NCBI RefSeq assembly: GCF_019977195.1
Contig: NZ_AP024643.1
Location: 3,162,001-3,226,000 of the forward strand
Reading direction: 5' to 3'
DNA length: 64,000 nt
Source: Arthrobacter sp. StoSoilA2
GTDB lineage: Bacteria; Actinomycetota; Actinomycetes; Actinomycetales; Micrococcaceae
The notes under the pieces are model-generated. The model saw nothing but the letters and a program-made list of their open reading frames with translations. It was not told where the DNA came from and ran no database searches. The first letter of the stretch is position 1; every line of letters begins with the position of its first letter. The translations under genes and the position numbers were made by a program. Shown here in pieces: positions 62,768-64,000 of the stretch.

Positions 62768-64000
62768 ATGGCGTTTCGAGTTGGAACTGCAAGCGCTGAC
62801 ATTACGCCTTCGCTGAGCACCAATCCGTATATGGCCGGATATGGCACCACCGATGGCGGACGCGAGGCCACCAGCAGTTCGCCGTTCGAGCCCCTCTATG
62901 CCCGGGCGATCCTCATCTGGGAAGACACGCATCCCCACATCATCATCTCGTTGGACGTTCTGGCGCTGCCTCGGGCCATGCATCAACGGATCCGCGACAG
63001 GATCATTCAACTTGCAGGTTGGTCCAGCAGCGACATCCTGATCCAAGCGACGCACACGCATAACGGTCCCGCCCTGATCGACACTTTGCATCCCTTCATG
63101 GCCTATGGACTGGCAGATTTGGGTTTGATCCGCTCATACAGTGACGACCTGGAAGACGTTGTCGTGAATCTTGCCCAGGAAGCCTTGGATGCCGACCAAA
63201 TTGCGGTGACCTTCGATTACAAAGTCTCAACCCAGAATTTTTCCGGGAATAGAGTGGGGCTTCCCTATACAGAAACGGCCGTTCCCATTCTCGTGGCCAG
63301 GCGCGGCAACGGCACACCTGCAGCTGTGATTTTCAGCTACGGATGCCACCCCATCAGTGCAGGTTTGCGCACGCTGTTTGACGGAGATTTCGCAGCAGGT
63401 GCCTGCAATTACATCGAGAACCGTAACCCGAATTGTTTTGCCATGTTTGTGCAGGGACCCGCTGGGGACCAGGACCCGGGCGGAGTCCGCAGCTGGGAGC
63501 TCAGGGACCAGCATGGAGACGCCCTCGGCGCCACGGTCAATTCAAGCATGCAGTCGGCCGGCCGGGCACTCAGCGGCCCGATGGTGACGCGGTACCAGGA
63601 GGTGCAGCTTCCATTGGACATCACAGCGACGGCCAGCAACCTGGCCGCCGTGCGTGCCGCCTATGTGGCCCGTTTGGGGAACCCCGATGGCCAGCCGCAG
63701 TGGTACCAGCGTCACGCGCAGGTAATGATCGGACGCATCGACAGCAATAGCTACAAGACCGCGGTGCCCTCCCCGTTCCAAGTGTGGAAGTTCAACGGAA
63801 GCCCCCAGCTGAAGATCGCCATGATCGGCGGCGAGCTCGTCAGTGGATATGGGGCGTATTTCCGGAATCGCAACGGCGGAACCAATGGCATCATCGTCGG
63901 CGGATATGCCAATGAATCCTGCTGCTACATACCAAGCAATGAATTTTTTCCGCCCAACATGCCACTCGGCAGCTATGAGGGTGGCTGGGAGCCGGATTAC
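62768..64000 (+). CDS. Neutral/alkaline ceramidase-like protein (partial, runs off window)
   Basis: 411 codons read to the window end from ATG 62768, behind AAGGAGTG (62752-62759). MAFRVGTASADITPSLSTNP then YMAGYG, and LIQATHTHNGPALID, are hallmarks of the neutral ceramidase N-terminal fold (start near ADITP, metal-binding ATHTHNGP). A later SYGCHPISAG histidine and PAGDQDPGG fit the zinc site. No signal peptide is seen. Related actinobacterial proteins of unknown substrate share the fold; true ceramidase activity is not implied. Confidence 0.8.
   Translation, partial: MAFRVGTASADITPSLSTNPYMAGYGTTDGGREATSSSPFEPLYARAILIWEDTHPHIIISLDVLALPRAMHQRIRDRIIQLAGWSSSDILIQATHTHNGPALIDTLHPFMAYGLADLGLIRSYSDDLEDVVVNLAQEALDADQIAVTFDYKVSTQNFSGNRVGLPYTETAVPILVARRGNGTPAAVIFSYGCHPISAGLRTLFDGDFAAGACNYIENRNPNCFAMFVQGPAGDQDPGGVRSWELRDQHGDALGATVNSSMQSAGRALSGPMVTRYQEVQLPLDITATASNLAAVRAAYVARLGNPDGQPQWYQRHAQVMIGRIDSNSYKTAVPSPFQVWKFNGSPQLKIAMIGGELVSGYGAYFRNRNGGTNGIIVGGYANESCCYIPSNEFFPPNMPLGSYEGGWEPDY

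Overview
The window is a high-GC actinobacterial chromosome segment, most likely Arthrobacter or Paenarthrobacter (Micrococcaceae). The evidence for this is the argS-lysA-hom-thrC-thrB-rho-prfA gene order, a one-piece Kgd-type 2-oxoglutarate dehydrogenase, a SigR/RsrA pair, a 24-residue bL37 protein, a SAM-IV riboswitch, frequent GTG starts and many 4-bp ATGA/GTGA overlaps. Both ends are cut: prfA (release factor 1) lacks its 3' part at base 1, and a neutral-ceramidase-like gene runs off base 64000.

Layout. 1-9.8 kb (minus strand): argS, lysA, hom, thrC, thrB, rho, prfA, making lysine and threonine, with a long nested palindrome between rho and prfA. 10-12.9 kb: a three-gene flavin electron-transfer unit (FMN-binding lipoprotein, ApbE-like flavinyl transferase, RnfD/NqrB-like membrane domain fused to a ferredoxin-reductase domain). 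13-16 kb: tRNA-Arg(CCG), a protealysin-type M4 peptidase followed by an emfourin-like inhibitor, a GlxA-family regulator and a small membrane protein. 16-24.6 kb: hrpA helicase, a HIT-adh-sulfurtransferase operon, a Cds1-like cysteine-metabolising enzyme and an MBL-fold hydrolase. 24.7-28.1 kb: zinc homeostasis (zur convergent with znuA-znuC-znuB, with a palindrome resembling a Zur box upstream of znuA). 28.2-35.6 kb: two CNNM/CBS membrane proteins, kgd, and an SGNH-fold protein lacking its catalytic residues. 35.7-42.6 kb: a DUF4097-PadR pair behind twin palindromic operators, bL37, sigR/rsrA, a DoxX-like protein, and aroA-rsgA-hisN. 42.8-49 kb: a SAM-IV riboswitch controlling a class V aminotransferase, a methyltransferase, an MntR-like regulator, an MFS exporter and an HtrA-like protease without a membrane anchor. 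49-54.6 kb (minus strand): prfB, ftsE, ftsX, an M23 peptidase, smpB and ssrA (tmRNA), covering ribosome rescue and division. 54.7-59.5 kb (minus strand): a compact tad pilus cluster. 59.8-64 kb: a secreted GH25 muramidase with a duplicated ten-unit repeat domain, then the ceramidase-like gene.

Most of the window is core-genome material. No insertion sequence, prophage, CRISPR array or integrase was seen. The most unusual items are the riboswitch-controlled class V aminotransferase, the flavin electron-transfer unit, the M4 peptidase/inhibitor pair, the nested palindrome after rho, the degenerate SGNH protein, and three convergent gene pairs that all share the same four-base stop overlap CTAA. 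All assignments come from reading the sequence and from family knowledge; no database search was run.
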